Part shown: in pieces, positions 46,101 to 61,100 of the stretch
Layout: every line of letters starts with the position of its first letter
Numbering within the stretch: position 1 is the stretch's first letter
From: Apricaphanius iberus
Lineage: Eukaryota > Chordata > Actinopteri > Cyprinodontiformes > Aphaniidae
DNA length: 64,000 nt
Assembly: GCA_028564705.1 (NCBI GenBank)
Contig: JAPXFQ010002467.1
Location: 1,054,001 to 1,118,000 of the forward strand
Reading direction: 5' to 3'
Notes under the pieces: model-generated
Seen by the model: the letters and a program-made list of their open reading frames with translations, nothing else
Told to the model about the DNA's origin: nothing
Database searches by the model: none
Program-made: the position numbers and the translations under genes

Positions 46101-49100
46101 TCATTAATTTGGAGAGCGTCTGAGTAGCGTCAGAAATATCTTGAATTACTATTTTACCCAGAAAAGTATACAATCCAAGCCAATTACTAAGTAAATATAA
46201 CCTAACTATATATGTAATTAATACTTTATATGTTTAAGCTGAAAAATATACCCAGGAACTAAAAAAAAGAAATATCTAAGACTTACTGTGTCTCCGGGGG
46301 TACAAATATGATGTGACACAGGGAGGTGAGTTATCCTAATCACTCCTCAAAATTGAAAACACAAGATGCCATGCCTTTAGGTCAAATGTATTTTTGTTGA
46401 TTGAAGAAGGAGCCGGATTTTATCTGTTTCTATCCACTGTCAGACAAAGTTTATCTTGCCACCGTATTCAGCATGGAGAATAGCACAGGCAGTAAAAAAA
46501 AAAACAATCATCCTCCAAAAACTTGCCTTTGAGATAGAGAAAATCCTGTTTTTTGTGGTGTGAAACAAAGTATGAATATGTGGAAGTGCACAGCGAGCTC
46601 ACTATTAAGTATGGTGAGGGATCTGTGATGCTGCGGGCCTGTTACTCTACTTGTTAAGGGTTCAGACAACTACGTGCTGTCCCACAGTGGCAGAAGGGGG
46701 CCGTCTTTGGAGCTCAAATTTAATATTTAAAGTGAAATGATGCTTTCATCGTCTGTTTACTGTTACAGTTTACAGTTAGACACGTAGTAAATGTCATGTT
46801 AATAGTTTTACTGCACATCCTCTAGCTGTGTTTTAAAGACATGACACGTAGACATTTCTGCTCACCACAGCTGGAAGTTGGCAGCTTGCGTTGAGTCACA
46901 GAAATCGATGCCCATAACTGCTGTGGCCGTCTCACCAGCTGGCAGCAGCTCTGTCCACAACCAAAGTAGAAGCAACAATTATTTAAAAAGGAAACTATAA
47001 CATATGAAATATTCATAGTGATGTTTCCTAACGCTCTTTCAGGACCAATGTTACCTATCTCAGGGAATTCCTTCACCCTCATCCCCGACTGGAGCTTCAC
47101 GTCCTCCATGTGCAGGTTTTTGGTGTCGGAGGTGGAGTTGTTTGTGAACTGCATCTGCACCACCACCATGTTCGCGTCGGGGGTGAACGGTTGCCGGCTG
47201 AAGCAGTACTCCACCGACAGGCCCTCGCCCGTGATGCGGTGCAGCAGCTCGTAGCTCTTCAGCGCGCTGGAGGGAGCGATGGTCTGTGAAAACATGATAT
47301 ACTGCGTCTCTCGCATGTTTTGTTTTCGCCCCCCAACATATGTAACTTTAAGATCGGAAGAAAGATAGGAATGTTTCTTCTTACTGCCGGTGAGAGGACG
47401 GCTTCAGACAGTGAAAGACCCTCCAGGTCGGTCACTAGGCTGTTAGACAGCAAGTTGCTGACTGGTGTGACTTGAGGGGAGGGAGTTGGTTCAACTGGCA
47501 GGGAAAGATGTAAGTCAACATTGAGAGAAAGCAGACAGACTCTTTATTCACCAAGCCCTTATGAGAGAGAAGTCATTATCTGGTTGATTGCTTGTCAAAC
47601 AGAAACGCAGACTATCCACAAAGTGCTGAGCTGTGACTTGGAATAACATTAGTACGTTTGCTTTCTCTCCTGAAATATAAAATACTGCCGAAAAAAAAAA
47701 AAAGAAACTCACAATCATCAAGGTCAAGAAGAGACATTTCTTTCTTCTCTCTCTTTGTTTCTTTCTTGACGGGTTTGGAAGGAGGTTTCGATTCAGCTGC
47801 CTGTAGAAAGGTTGAATAAAATCTTCATGAATATGTGCCAATGTTCAAGTATAACTGCAACTGGCTACTTTTTTTTTTACTTGTAAAGTAAAATAAATTA
47901 CCAGCACTTTGCAGAAGTACATATGTACGGAGGAGGATTAGCACCACGAACAAACAAAAAAAGACTTCTGACTAATTCTTTTTACTCTCAATTCTGAGAA
48001 ATTCTGAGAAAAAAGTCCAAACTCTAAAATTAAAGTTTTATTTCTGTAAAATAAAGGGTCATATTTCTGAAGAAGTCAAAAGCCTGAGTTTAAAATCAGA
48101 ATTCAGTGATTAAATTACAAAATCTGAGATAAAATTCAAAATTCTTAATAAAGTAATTAACAATAATATGGTATTTAAGATCATAATTCTGAGAAAAATG
48201 TCAAAATTCTGGGATTAAAGTCATGGTTTTCAGATAAAGGTCACAGTTCTGCCAAAAACTTAAAATACAAATTCTGAGGGAAAAGTCTGAGTTTGAGGTT
48301 TAAATATCAATTCAGAGATTATTAAATCCAAAGTGATCAGAGATCACAGTTGTTCATTTTAGGCTTGCACCCTTGTCTTTTACTCACAGAAAATTCTTCA
48401 GATCCCCTGAATCTTTTAATTATGTTACACAATGTTGGTGAAACATCCAAATTTCTTCCTATCTTTCTTTGAGGAATATGAATTTCATCATTCCAGCAGG
48501 ACAATAAATAAAGAGCCAGACCTACAATGGAGTGCTTTGGGTGAAAGCATCTCCATGCATTAGCATAATTGACCCAATCAAAAGGTCACTTCGTACTTTT
48601 CCCTATATTCTGATATTCAATCCTCTGACTCCATGTTGGCGTTACCTGCAGTAGATTTATGAACTGCTTTGTTGCGCTAGTTTTTCTCTTTCATGAAAGC
48701 CAGACACTATAGACCGTAATATCTCTCTCTCTTTGAATGTGTTTTAAGGGGAAAAAGAGAAAGGAAAAAAAAGACCTATAGGGCTTTTGCATGACACTTT
48801 TTCTACTTCGTAATTTGAAGACATGCTGGGGATACCTTCTTTTTCTTTTTGACTTCTGCCTCAGATTCTGAGTCCTCAGACTCTGACTGGCTGCTCTCAG
48901 ACTCACTCTCCTCTTCCTCGTCAGACTCCGACTCCGAGTCGCTCTTCCGCTGCTTAATCTTCCTCTCATGCTTCCTGTCTTCCTCCTCGCTGCTTTGCTC
49001 GCTGAAAATAGAAAGGAGCTTGTGATTAAACGAACTAGACAGAGACTGATCTATTATGTACTAAAGAGAAGTGACAGTGGATAACCTAGAGGGTTTGTTT

Positions 49101-52100
49101 AACATTTACAAAATGCAGAGCATCCACAGGAAGTGATGAGATTAAATGGGCTGAGTGTGTTAGTAAACCTTTCGCTTTCTTGCACTGGCTTTTTTAAATC
49201 TCTCTTCTTGGTTTTCTTTTCCTCCTCCTCTTCTTCTTCCTCATCAGACACGGAGACCTCCCCACTGTCCTCGCTTTCTGAACCCGAGCCGCTCCCCTCG
49301 CTGCCGCTGCCGCTCTCCGAGCCACTGGCCGAGTCCGGCTCTGGAAAGGAAAAAGGTTTGATCTGAGGGAAAGTATTTCACTTAACTCACATATAAATAT
49401 GCACCGGATCTTCCATCTCCCCGTTTCCTTCCTTACATTTCCTCCTTCAAAAGCAAAACAGAAAATAATGAATTTCTTCATCTTTGTGATCAAAGCTTTT
49501 TCACAGGGGTGGAATATACATTTTTTATCATCTTTTGACGTATTGAAGCTTCAAGCACATTTTCATGGACAAGTCACCCATAATAATGATCAGGCCCTCC
49601 TGTAACCTGGTATTTACAGACTGTTTTTGTCTTTGAAACTTAGCGTTAGGCTCACATGGAAAAAACCCCGTAAAAACTTAAAGAAAGAATTGAAAAAGCT
49701 GAAGGGCTGCTTAAACATTATTACTATCATCAGGATAATTTTCTGATCCAAGTCAAGTCACTAGCTCCTACTGGTGAAGTTAGAGTCATTATTGCCTCAG
49801 AGCAAGTAAAAAAAAAAGAGAACAGTGCATAGATTTTAAGACTAAAACAATGGCAGCCATACATGGTTAACTTTAATAAAAATAAATCGTATGCAATGCC
49901 CCCATACTATCACCAAGCTAACACCTTAGCGAGTGCAAAACGATAAAATATGCCTAAACTTCAAAACAATAAGTAAGCAACATTTCACCTCCACACATAA
50001 AAAGATTTAGAGAAGTTATTACGTTTGTCTAGTAATCTAAGTAAGCTAACATTAGCATCAGCTACATGCTAATTCCAACAAGAGCAATTTATCATGTCCA
50101 AGTTCAAGTCCTGATGTGGCAAGTCTTCAGCATGCTGCTCCAGTCAAGTCACAAGTCCCTGAAAAGTGACTTAAGCCACGACTCGAGTCCCCATCTCTGG
50201 GTGGTGGTGGCAGTAGCACAATGGTGTGTGCATTTTATTGATCAAGCTAGATTTTACACAATTTTAAGCCCATTTAAATTAGTTTTGGAATGTATTATGC
50301 ATAACCATTAGTCGTAACGTTTGATCATCATGTTTACTAAATAAATCATTAATGCTGTTTGCTTCCTTAGAACTCGACAAATCTTCATAGGTTGTACGAA
50401 ACCTTTATTATCGGTTTGGTTAAATGTTTAGAGAAACAATTCAAATGTAATCGTTTCCATAACAAAATCAAGAAATTGATCAAATCCTTGATTATATCTT
50501 TGATTATGTCCATCAATATATACATAATATGTGCATGGGTGTGTGTACCAGGGATTTTGTGCTGTGCTTTGTGAATGGCAGCATTACTCCAACATTAACT
50601 CATGTAAAAAAAAAAAAAAAATGTCCCATTTAACCTTACAATAAGCATGCTTTAATTTAAGTTAGCTGGATGTATTTCGATGTAATTTACTAAAACAAGG
50701 TATTGGTTATTTGTGGATAGAAAAATTCCACAAAAACATATCCATGTTTTCAACAAAAAATAAATAAAAATAAAAAACACAGAGAAAATTTATATAAACT
50801 TCTGGTTTTGAATACATTAATACATAATTTTCTGAAATATTTTTTAATTGTTTCTTTTAATAGAAAAAATGTTTTTTTGGTAATTCTAACCAACCAAAAA
50901 CAGGAGAAATTTGGTCTGATTTAATTTAAGATGGTGAGAGCGGAAAAAAAGGTGCACATCTTATTCTTTAGTCTTTGGCTTTTAATTTGGCCTAGTTGGC
51001 CTCTAACTATGATTAATTGTTAATCATATAGTAGTTACTGTCCTAATTTTACTATTTCTGACTCGTGTGTTTTGGTTTTATATGTTCTATCACTATTTCC
51101 AATGTACAGCACTTTGGTCGGCCTCGGCCCTGTATAAATGTGCTTTATAAATAAAATGGTATGGTATCTTTTTATTTGGTGTAAGCATATTTCTTGTTTC
51201 AACTGTTTTTCTTGGTAGATTTGGCGGCGGTTTATGGATTATTCGCTCAAACAGATTCACGTACATTTGCAAGTGTAGCAGATAAAACATGATGGTGCCA
51301 AAGCTCCACGTTACCACTATCAGCAGACTCCGTTGGCCCAGACTCGCCCTCTGAGTCAGAATAGAACGGCTTCTCAACTTTCTTCTCCTTCCTCTTCTCC
51401 CGACTGCTGCATTTGGTCCATTCAGGCACCTGATGGACAGAAACAGAGCATTGAGCTTTCATATCAGCCACAGTGAGGAGAAAACCCCCCCAACCCTCAG
51501 CAGAAAGCACAGATGTGGGGCAGAATACGACAGCTAGGCCATGAATGCCTCTGCCTGGGCGTGATGCAGCCAAATGAAGCCATCCATCGCTGCTAAAAAT
51601 CTGCTTTTTACATCTCTCAGTGAGAGACGAAACAAAAAAATGAATCCAGATTCGGGATGTCCCGATCTCGAGATCGGGCCGATATTTCGAAATTTTTCGG
51701 TGATCGTGATCGGCTACATTTGCTGAAAAGTCGTGCTGATTTTTATGAATCATATTCTTGTTACATTTGGTGGCAATTGCACTATAATTCAAACCTCCGT
51801 AGCGGTGCAAATTAAACGAGGAGTTGTTTTCAGTTGTTCAAAAATCTTCAGAAGTTGATCTATTATTATTATTTATTCAATTCCTCCACCAGTCTGAGAT
51901 TTACACAAAAATAGAGCGAATGCGATCCCATGACGGTGGAGGGCAGCATTGCGGGGGCCCCTGTATAACCTGCCAGAAAAACTTTTCTTTATTAGACTGT
52001 ACCAAGTAATCATTTGCTTTTTAGTGTTGTCTGAAATATTAAACTGAAGCTGACATTTAATGCACTGTAAGATTTTGAACCGATACTTAAAATGTGAAAA

Positions 52101-55100
52101 CTCTGCAATAATTTCACAGAAAATGTTTATTTTTCACTCGAAATTAAGTTTTGTGGTCATTTTCATCAGTGTTTTTATGTTTTATGTAATTCGCCATCAT
52201 TTGCTCTCACAAGCAGAGAAGAAAATAAAACCTGTTTTCCACTTCATTGCACTTCTTTTGTGTGGTAGAAGTATCGGCATTGGTACTCTGCAAGTACTCA
52301 AATCCATGTATCTGTATCGTATTGGTTTTTAAAAGGGGGAATTGTTTCATCCCCAACAATGCTTATTAATGAAATTAGACTTATAAAAAAATAAGTTACT
52401 TGCTAAAAGTGTATTTTAATTTAATAATTATCAATAATGAAGACAAAATATTGGGTCGGGACTTGAAATCGGATCAGATTTGAGGTTAAAAGATCGATGG
52501 GGATCGGAGGCCTAAAATGCTGATCGGGACATCCCTAATTCAGATGCTTCTTTGCACAGAATGAGATGAGCACCAGGTGTTGCCTTCATGACCAGGTGCA
52601 TAAAATGTTTTTTTTTTAGATACAGGGAGCAGCTTCATTAACAGAAGTGATGTCTTTGAGGAACAATGACTTATCCTCCCACGTTTTTTTTTGTTTGTTT
52701 TTTTTTCCAAGGAGGCAGTCTGCTCTTCCTGGGACCTCACTCATTAACCAGAGATCTTCGGTAATGAGCGCGGACATCTCCCAGCTTCCATTTAAAAATC
52801 GCTCTCCTGCTAATGTGTCTCGACATGTCTGACGAGTTACTGGTCCAGCGGAAAGAATCACTTCTGTAATGGCAGGGACTGAGGAAAAGGGGTAGGTTGT
52901 GTTTCAGGTGGCTTTGGCTCAGCTAAGCACAGAACAGCGACTACATTAGGCAGGGTGTTTAACAGCAATCGGGGAGGTTTGTTTGATTCGCGGCTACGTG
53001 GGTTTTGGGCTCAGGGACTCGTGGCTCTTCGCCGCTAACGGACTCACGCTCGTCAATGTTGTGACTCTTTCAAGTAGCGCAAAAACCTGGCAGATATAGA
53101 AGAGATAAACAAAAAAAAAGAGTAGGGATGGACATGAGGAAGAAGGAAGGAAATGTTTGTTGTTTTTAGTCAGGGAAGTAAGAGAAAGAGGCACAAGAAG
53201 GCTTCAGGGGACACCCATAAAAGAAGGTGTGAGCAGGTTGATAACACAGAGACAGAATGTAACCCCACATTTCCTTGCTGCACACAAAATGATGACAGTA
53301 TCTGGCTAACACGATCAGAGAAAAACTGGAATCTCACGCTCCAATATACCTTTATATTAATGTGCATCACCCACCATACATACTGGCACCCCTTCTAAAG
53401 ATGTGCAATAGCTTTAAAATGAATCATGATATGTTGCTGCTCATTTTAAGAAAAATCCGTCCCTAAATCACCAAATGAATCAATTCTTTAAATTGAAACT
53501 TCGCTTTACAAGGCAAGACACAACCAGTTTCCCGACAGAGTAATGAAATTGTTTGGAAAGGGAACGAGGATATAATTCAAGAGGGAAATTCAATTTAAAA
53601 ATACACGTTATCAGAGCAACTTAAAAAATTACGTTTGTGTTTCTCAGTAACAGGTGGTAAACAGTAAAATAGTCTAAAATAAAACAAAGTAGAAACATGA
53701 GGAATTTAAAAAGAAAATTCAATTGATAAAATTTTCATGACCACAAGAATTAAGTAAGGCAGCTTAAACGGGGACAACGATGGGAGGTTGAGATGGGAAT
53801 GGATAGGAGAGCCTTTTGTTCCGTTTTTGACTGTCCTGGTTTCAATATGTATTGTTTTTATTTTCATATTTGAAAGAAATTGTGTAAGGAAAAAAAAAAA
53901 ATTTATATATATATATATATATATACTTCAACTTACCTCAATTTCAAACAACGCAATGTAAATTGTAAATTATTATTGTTTTAGACATTTCAAATAATAA
54001 ATGAAACATACATTTTTATAGGTTGACCATAGTGTCAAGTTTTTTTGTTTTTTTTAAAGCAGTTACTTCCTGGTTTTTCTGGGGTATAAATAAAACATAA
54101 CACAAAGAGCACTTTCTTTTCACACCATCTCAAAAGGGTAAAGACACGAAAATACGTCATTTAGGTAAGTCAAATGGGTGATGATCTGCGTCAGTCAAAA
54201 AAGCTTAAAAGGCTGAAGGAAGACTCATCTTAAACTTATCCTCACTCGTAGTGAGCAGGATGACGAGGAGGTAAAAACACAACAACTCGACAGCGTATTA
54301 ATAATGACCTGCATAAGCACAGGAATTTTTTTTCTCCAAACTGTTTATATTTTATCTATAGCCAACCAGCTGTTGAGGAAAAAGTATTTTCAGTCCTGCC
54401 ATCACAAACGTGTAAACCTGGCAGTTTGCTCGACCCTGTTGAGACTTTAAATGGAGAATATTATGCAAATTTCACTTTTTTAATTTGTTTGTGTTGCCAT
54501 TTTTATCTCTGCTCGCACTATAATAACTCCAAGCACAAAGAAAAAACATTAATCCACTGTTTTGCTTCTACAAGCCATTTGAAAACGTAACTTATTGAGA
54601 TTTTTTTTACGATTTCATTTTTACAAGGTGGCAAACTTGCAGGCTATTAACAAGATGGGTGGGAGCTGACTGCAATTATTAATTTTCTTTAAAGTGACAG
54701 AGCCCTCTAAACAGTTCATTCAGAAAGGGACTGAAAATGGTCAAGAATTGAACTGGTGAGATCGCTTCATGTGAGAGTAATTTTGTGCAAAGATCTTCAC
54801 TAACATGTTTTGTACAGACTGTAGACTTATTAAAACCTGTTTAAAAAGAAGCCTCAGCTGTCCCCTTTAACCTGAACCGTGTGTTTTATTTTCATAGGAC
54901 TAAGGTTGAGTTTTTCACCAATGGAAAACTTTCTCATAGTTTGGTTTGTGTGAGGCTTTAATGTACATGTGGTGGAGGATCAATGAAGGTTTGGGCCTGT
55001 TTGTCTACTAAAGACTGTGGGAACCTTGCTACTTTTTATGGCCTGATTAAATGTTAGTAACACCAGGATATTTTAAAAATATGATAACATCTTCCAGTAA

Positions 55101-58100
55101 ACTTGAAGTGTGTCTTCATTAGTTCTATCACAGGGTAATGAACCAAAATACGGGATCAAAATCAACACAGAAACAGTGGCACATATACAAAATCAACTTT
55201 ATCTTTTGAAAAATATTTTTTTTTGTCTATTTAGCAAACAGGTTTATATTGAAGGAAAGGTGGCACAAGTAAATAACCCCCACCAAATAAAAAATTATTT
55301 CTTAAGATAAAATGCTTTTACCTACTGAGCACCAACTCAAACGCTTATATTTTTCTCTCACATTTTCATTACAAGATTATGCACCCACAATTATATATAA
55401 TAATTAAAAAAAAGATACGACTGACTTTTAGGGCTTTCTACACATCCTTACCGGGGGTGCCATTAATTTTGGTGAGTGCTGTCTCCATGCACAGACATAC
55501 TTACCATCTAGCTATCAACAACAAAGTAAGACGTTAAAACGTGATGAGTGCTGCACATGCAATGAATGCAGGAGCGAGATCACATCAAGCAACGTCACAC
55601 ATTAAAGAAATCGAGTCACAACGTTCAAGATAGAGCAGCTAGGTACAGCAGAGGAAAAAGGGAGCGTGCCGTCTAGGGAAGCAAAGGTTTTATGTTGGGG
55701 AGGTTAGAAAATTGATATTCAAAAGCAATTGATATATTTTTATTTGAATTTCTGCTGATCGCAGACATTTTTTGTATTAAAATGAATGAATGGTAGTTGT
55801 TGGCTGTTTTAACCTTCTTAGTTCCAGTGGATCAGAAAGATTTAGTAATGGTAATTAGGGATGCACTGATACCGGTATCAGGGCTCCTACTGTACTGTAT
55901 CACATCGGTTAAAAGTTAAGCATGAATCTATGCTCAAAATGTGTAAAATCTGCAATAATTTTACAAAAATGTTTAATATAATTCACCATAATTTGTTGTA
56001 ACAAGCAGAGAAGAAAATAAAACCTGTCTTCCAATTCATTGCATTTTCTTGTGTGGTAGAAGTATTGTATCGGAAAGTACTCAAATCCAAGTATCGGTAT
56101 CGTATTGGTTTGAAAAAAGTGGTATTGTTGCATCCCTAATGGTAATAAAACTGGATGTGTTATTTCTAAAACAGGTCTGAGTGTTTAGAATGCTGTAACG
56201 GTTTTTCCTAGAGTTAAATTCAGTTTAAAAATCACAATATATAGTCTTACTCATAGTATTGCAATGTATAGCAATACTGTATATCGTATTGTGCTCCCTG
56301 TACTGTGATACATATCGTATCACCAGATAACTTTGAGTTTGCTATCCAGCAGACATTATTTAGAGCAGTGTTTCCCAAAGACTGGTCCACAAGGCAAACT
56401 GCACGTTTTAGATGTCTCCCTGTTACAACATACCTGCTTCAACTAAAATCAATTGTACTTAAGCAGGGAAATATCTAAAACACGCAGGGAAGTCTGCCTG
56501 GAGGAGCAGGTGAAAGTGGGATAAGACCACTAAACGTTCTTCATGAGAGGCATACTAGGATTCTCTCCTTGTAACAGCTAGAAGCTAAATAAAAGAGGAA
56601 AAGTCCCAACAGAATGCTGAATCTATTATGAATTAACCACAATTTTAATCACATGTTAATACCCTCATTTCTGAACTTGTAACCTAAATTCAATTGTTTT
56701 CCAGTGGTTTCACAGTGGAACTAAGTACTGCAAGAAAATTCTAAAATCCTCTCCATTTTCAGGCCTGTCTCTTTGATCAAATGTTGATATTAGATTTGTT
56801 ATAATCATTACAGGGCTCAATTATGAAACGGACGCAAAATAATTCAAAGATTAATTGACATTTGAAACACAAAGAAACTGTCATATCAGTTTTTCCAGCG
56901 TTCGGTAAAGAAACAGAGCAAGCGTGAAATCTGAAGGAAAACTGAAAGTGAGGAGCAATCAGAAGCAAAATCACTGCAATCTAAAACTCTGCAGACGGGA
57001 CACCTCTCGCCAGTCTCCCAGCAGGCCGATCCGCCCCTCTCCGCTGGTTAGGACTTCCTCTGTCTGAGGGTGTGTGGAGTGTGCAGAGGAGAGAGACCCG
57101 GTCAGAATCGGCCCTGAGAAGGTCCAGTGCCTCACCCCCTCCGACCCCAGCTTCTGAAATTGTCAAATCTCAGAGCAACTGACGTGGTACTTCAAAAACC
57201 TTATTGCTGCTTTGGTTTGTTGTCGTCCTTTAGCTAAAATGTGGGGATGTGGCACATAAAAATAGCTTCAGAGCTAAATACGAATGGCTTTAAGAAAACT
57301 TTTCTGCATTTTTGTCTCTTCTCATTGACAATAAATCCCAGAAAAAAAAGAATACATCAAAATTAGCAAATCAACAACATTAAAATGTAATCGAGGAGTT
57401 TAAGGTAGAAGAGAAAGAACATTTGTACAATGCAAACAAAGAAGACTTGGGAACTCTGTTTCACCTCTCATCCAAATGGCTTCTTCCGTTCTGAAACCTA
57501 GCTTGGAGGTATCCAGATTGTAACATCTGATCAGGAACAATCCCACTGACAGGGCAATAGTGACCACTAACAAGGTCATCAAGTCAGGAGAAACCTCGGC
57601 TCTACCCTCTGTTCCATTCCTGTAGGGATCGTTGGCACTAACAGCCCTAACGACTCTGCAGCAGAGTCAACATGTGCGTTTTGACCACATATCCCAAGGT
57701 GTCCGCTCCTGTTAAACTGCCTGGGGAGATGATTCAAGGCTGCACTGTAGATGTTAGAAAGATGAAACCATGTGGTAAGTTCATACCGTCCTATACGTCA
57801 AGAGCGGCAAGATTACATGTAAAGTCTATGGTTGAGGCCGTCAGAAGGGGGTCTGCAAGTCTCTGCGTCAATGTTTAAACTTTTCCTGCGTTCCAAGCAG
57901 AGGTGGGAATTGTGGCTTCAACAAGTCAACTCCATGCTGAGTTTTTTGTTCTGCTCAGCCACTGAACCAGGTGATTCCAACCAGCATGGCGAATTCACCT
58001 GGTTTAGTTTGTGAGCAGAAGAAAAACATGGCATGGACTTGACTTGCTGAAGCCACAATTCCCACCTCTGGTTCCAAGCGTCAAAAGCCATCCACAAAAT

Positions 58101-61100
58101 GACGCGCCTCGCCAACCAATCAGAGCGTCTCACTGCAGTGACGTCGCCCGACGTCAACGTCTAGCCACCCAGGATCCGCCATCGTTTAAAACATTCAGCA
58201 AAGAACGGCTCGCCCACGCTCTTTGCAAGCTTCAGCCTAAAAATTTACAGCCGTCAAACTTGTCGCCTTTTTTTGACGCCGACAAATCGAGCGATGTAAA
58301 CGCACCATTACGGTCCAAACGACTCTGCAGTAATGTCAACATGTGCTCTGTTTTGATCACATGTCCCAAGGTGTCAGTTTCTGTTAAAAAGAAGACTCAA
58401 TGCTGCACTGTAGATGCTAGAAAGATAAAACCTTCGACCACTTTTCACACCTCCTGCCTTCCATGTCCGAAATGTGCCATTATTGTCTTCAAAGGAGTGT
58501 CCCTTGTTTTTGAGATGAACAGAAACTGCTGAGTTTTGTCTGGCTGAGTTAGCTCCTCTGATGTAACGGTCAGAACGTTACTCACTACATTGAACTGCTT
58601 ATACCCCACCACTGAGTTGGTGTTTGGAGGTTTTTTTGTTCGTGGGGTGAACTAGTCTCTGTCTGGATAGAGCAGAGAGAGGATAATGTCGAGTTTATGG
58701 AACGGCCCAAATCTTAACCCAACTAAAAACGGACATACTATGCCTCAGATATAGGATTTGTGCCAAGAAATCGACTAATTTAAAGGAATTCTACCAAGTT
58801 TGTATGTGACTGAATACAACTGACTGAAACTCAATAGAACATATTCAGAAAAGGTTTCCTGAATGTTTGCTTTGGGGAAGAAATATGTGTGTTGGCTAAT
58901 ATGTTTGTTTAGCTTGATGCAGGAAGGGCTGGTTCTGATCTGTGATCCGTTTGTTGCCTGCTGTATAATCCATGTGAAGAGAAGAAGAAACAGGGTTGGC
59001 ATTTGACTACAACCTGTTGATGTAATGGTGTTTGGGTTTCTGCTAATACATGCTGTTTCCTTCACTGAGAAGATCTATGTAATTAAGGAATAAATCAACT
59101 TTAACGCCAAAGAGCCAACATTTATGCTTTTGTTGTTCTAATATCTTCTTTTTCCTCTTGCATGAAATAAATGTAAATGATTTGCACCATTTTCCTCATC
59201 GATGACAGTTTCTAGGTGTCACTATTTAACAAACACAACACATGTGACAGTAGAATCAAGCCTTAGGACCAGTCAGGTCATTTTGGTGACTTGATTTTAC
59301 CTCCATTGAAACACACTTTAGCACTAATGGTACATGGAGGGAATGGTATGGTGAAAAAGAGGAGAGACTTTGGTGAGAACAGGTAAGAACAGATTTCTAT
59401 AAAAAAAAGTTTAACTGGCATTTTTTAATTGAAAAAGTTTGGTGAACTTTTTAGGAAGAAGCTTCATCTAATTTCATATTAAATGTAATGTCCACATATG
59501 CTTTGTTACTAGGCATGGGCTGGTTATCCTCAACAGTACACAGAAATCGGTTTGATAAGTATTTGGGGTTTTAAAGTCATGATTCGATACAGTTTCAGAT
59601 CAAATTCCCCATCATAATGTTCCTACAGTTTAAAGTTCAAATAACGAGGTGCCAAGGAAAGCACCAGAGAGACTAATAATATGAAGAGCAGAACAAAGAA
59701 GCCCCTCCCACGTCTGTCGTTGCACTTTGCCAACTCGCTGACAGCAAAAATAATACATGAATAAACATCCTGTTTACAAGAAAGACAAATTCAGCTCTTT
59801 GAAAATTATGGGGTGCCGAATGTAACATGCAATATTTCGTGGACAGAATGACTTTTGTGTCACGAAATGCATATATTCATTACGAAACCATGTTACATCG
59901 TAACGCCGTTTGTCCACGAAATACACAAATTGGTTTGCATTGTGTCCACGAAACACTGAAGAGAGCACATAGTTTTGTGGACCAAATTGACTGGTGGCCT
60001 TTTCCTTTCGTGGACATAAGGCTGAATGCACTATTCACTGTCGTAGACGAAATAAACTTTCGTCCACAACATTATTGTGTTTTTGTTACAGAAATTATTA
60101 CGTGTACAAAAGGGATTTATTCTCCCACTCTGCTGTTACAGAAGGCATTCCGTCCACGAAATAGTAACTTTATAACTTACGAAATTCTTTCAGTGATGTA
60201 TGCTTTCATTCCGTGGACGAAATGCATAATAGAATACATTTCGTGAGTCAGCAGTTAACGAAAGGAATTATGTTTCACAAAATAGTAACTTAATAACTTA
60301 CCAACTGACTTCAGTGACATTGCTTGCATTTCGTGGACAAAAGGCTTTTACATAATTTCTTTTGTACAATGATGACTCACGAAATTTACTGTAGCAGTTC
60401 TATTGAGCATATCGTCCACGTTCTGACTGCTAAAGTACTGATTTTGTGATTCTATTATGCATTTTGTCATTACGTGGACACAGAATTTGAAAATACGTCC
60501 TGCCAGGAAACCATCTAGAGTCATGGTAAGGAACTATAGGAGCACCAAGGGTGCAGGTTATTTTGGCCCTAGCTTTGTTCCGTACTGGACTTTGTCAGGT
60601 ATGAAATGGTGCCTTCCACCACAGGACATTTTATCCTGACCAATAAGTTGATCTGTACCTGTCTTGGGGACATGCTAAACCTGTTTTTGTTTCTGATGAT
60701 TTAAAGTGCTATAATCTATATTCAGTCTACAGGGAGGATATGTGCTAATTTTATCCCAAAAAATGTAATTTACCAGCAGAAGAGCACTTTGAGTAATTTT
60801 GGTTTGGCATGGGGTAACAATAGGTCATATTTTATAAGTTGAGGGGCTCAAATGCTGATTAGAACCCAAATAAATGGGGATAAATTATGAGCTTAATGCA
60901 AAATGATTTATATTACAAAATATACATGCCAAGGCTTACGTAAATGGATAGAAAATGGATTGTTTACAGAAACAAAATGAAAGTAGAAGGGACAAAACGG
61001 CAATGTGCAGCTCTAGAATGTGGCAACAAATTCTCAAAGTCGTAAAATGCTGAGCGCCTCCCATCAGACTCAGTCAGCTAAACCTGTTTTAAAGCTACAG

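Noticed and set aside
49133..49366. Serine-rich plus-strand frame
   Set aside because: It is the antisense shadow of the acidic ap3b2 hinge exon at 49169-49340.
59825..60480. Possible CRISPR-like array
   Set aside because: The motif copies are in both orientations, irregularly spaced, partly half-sites, and the genome is eukaryotic.
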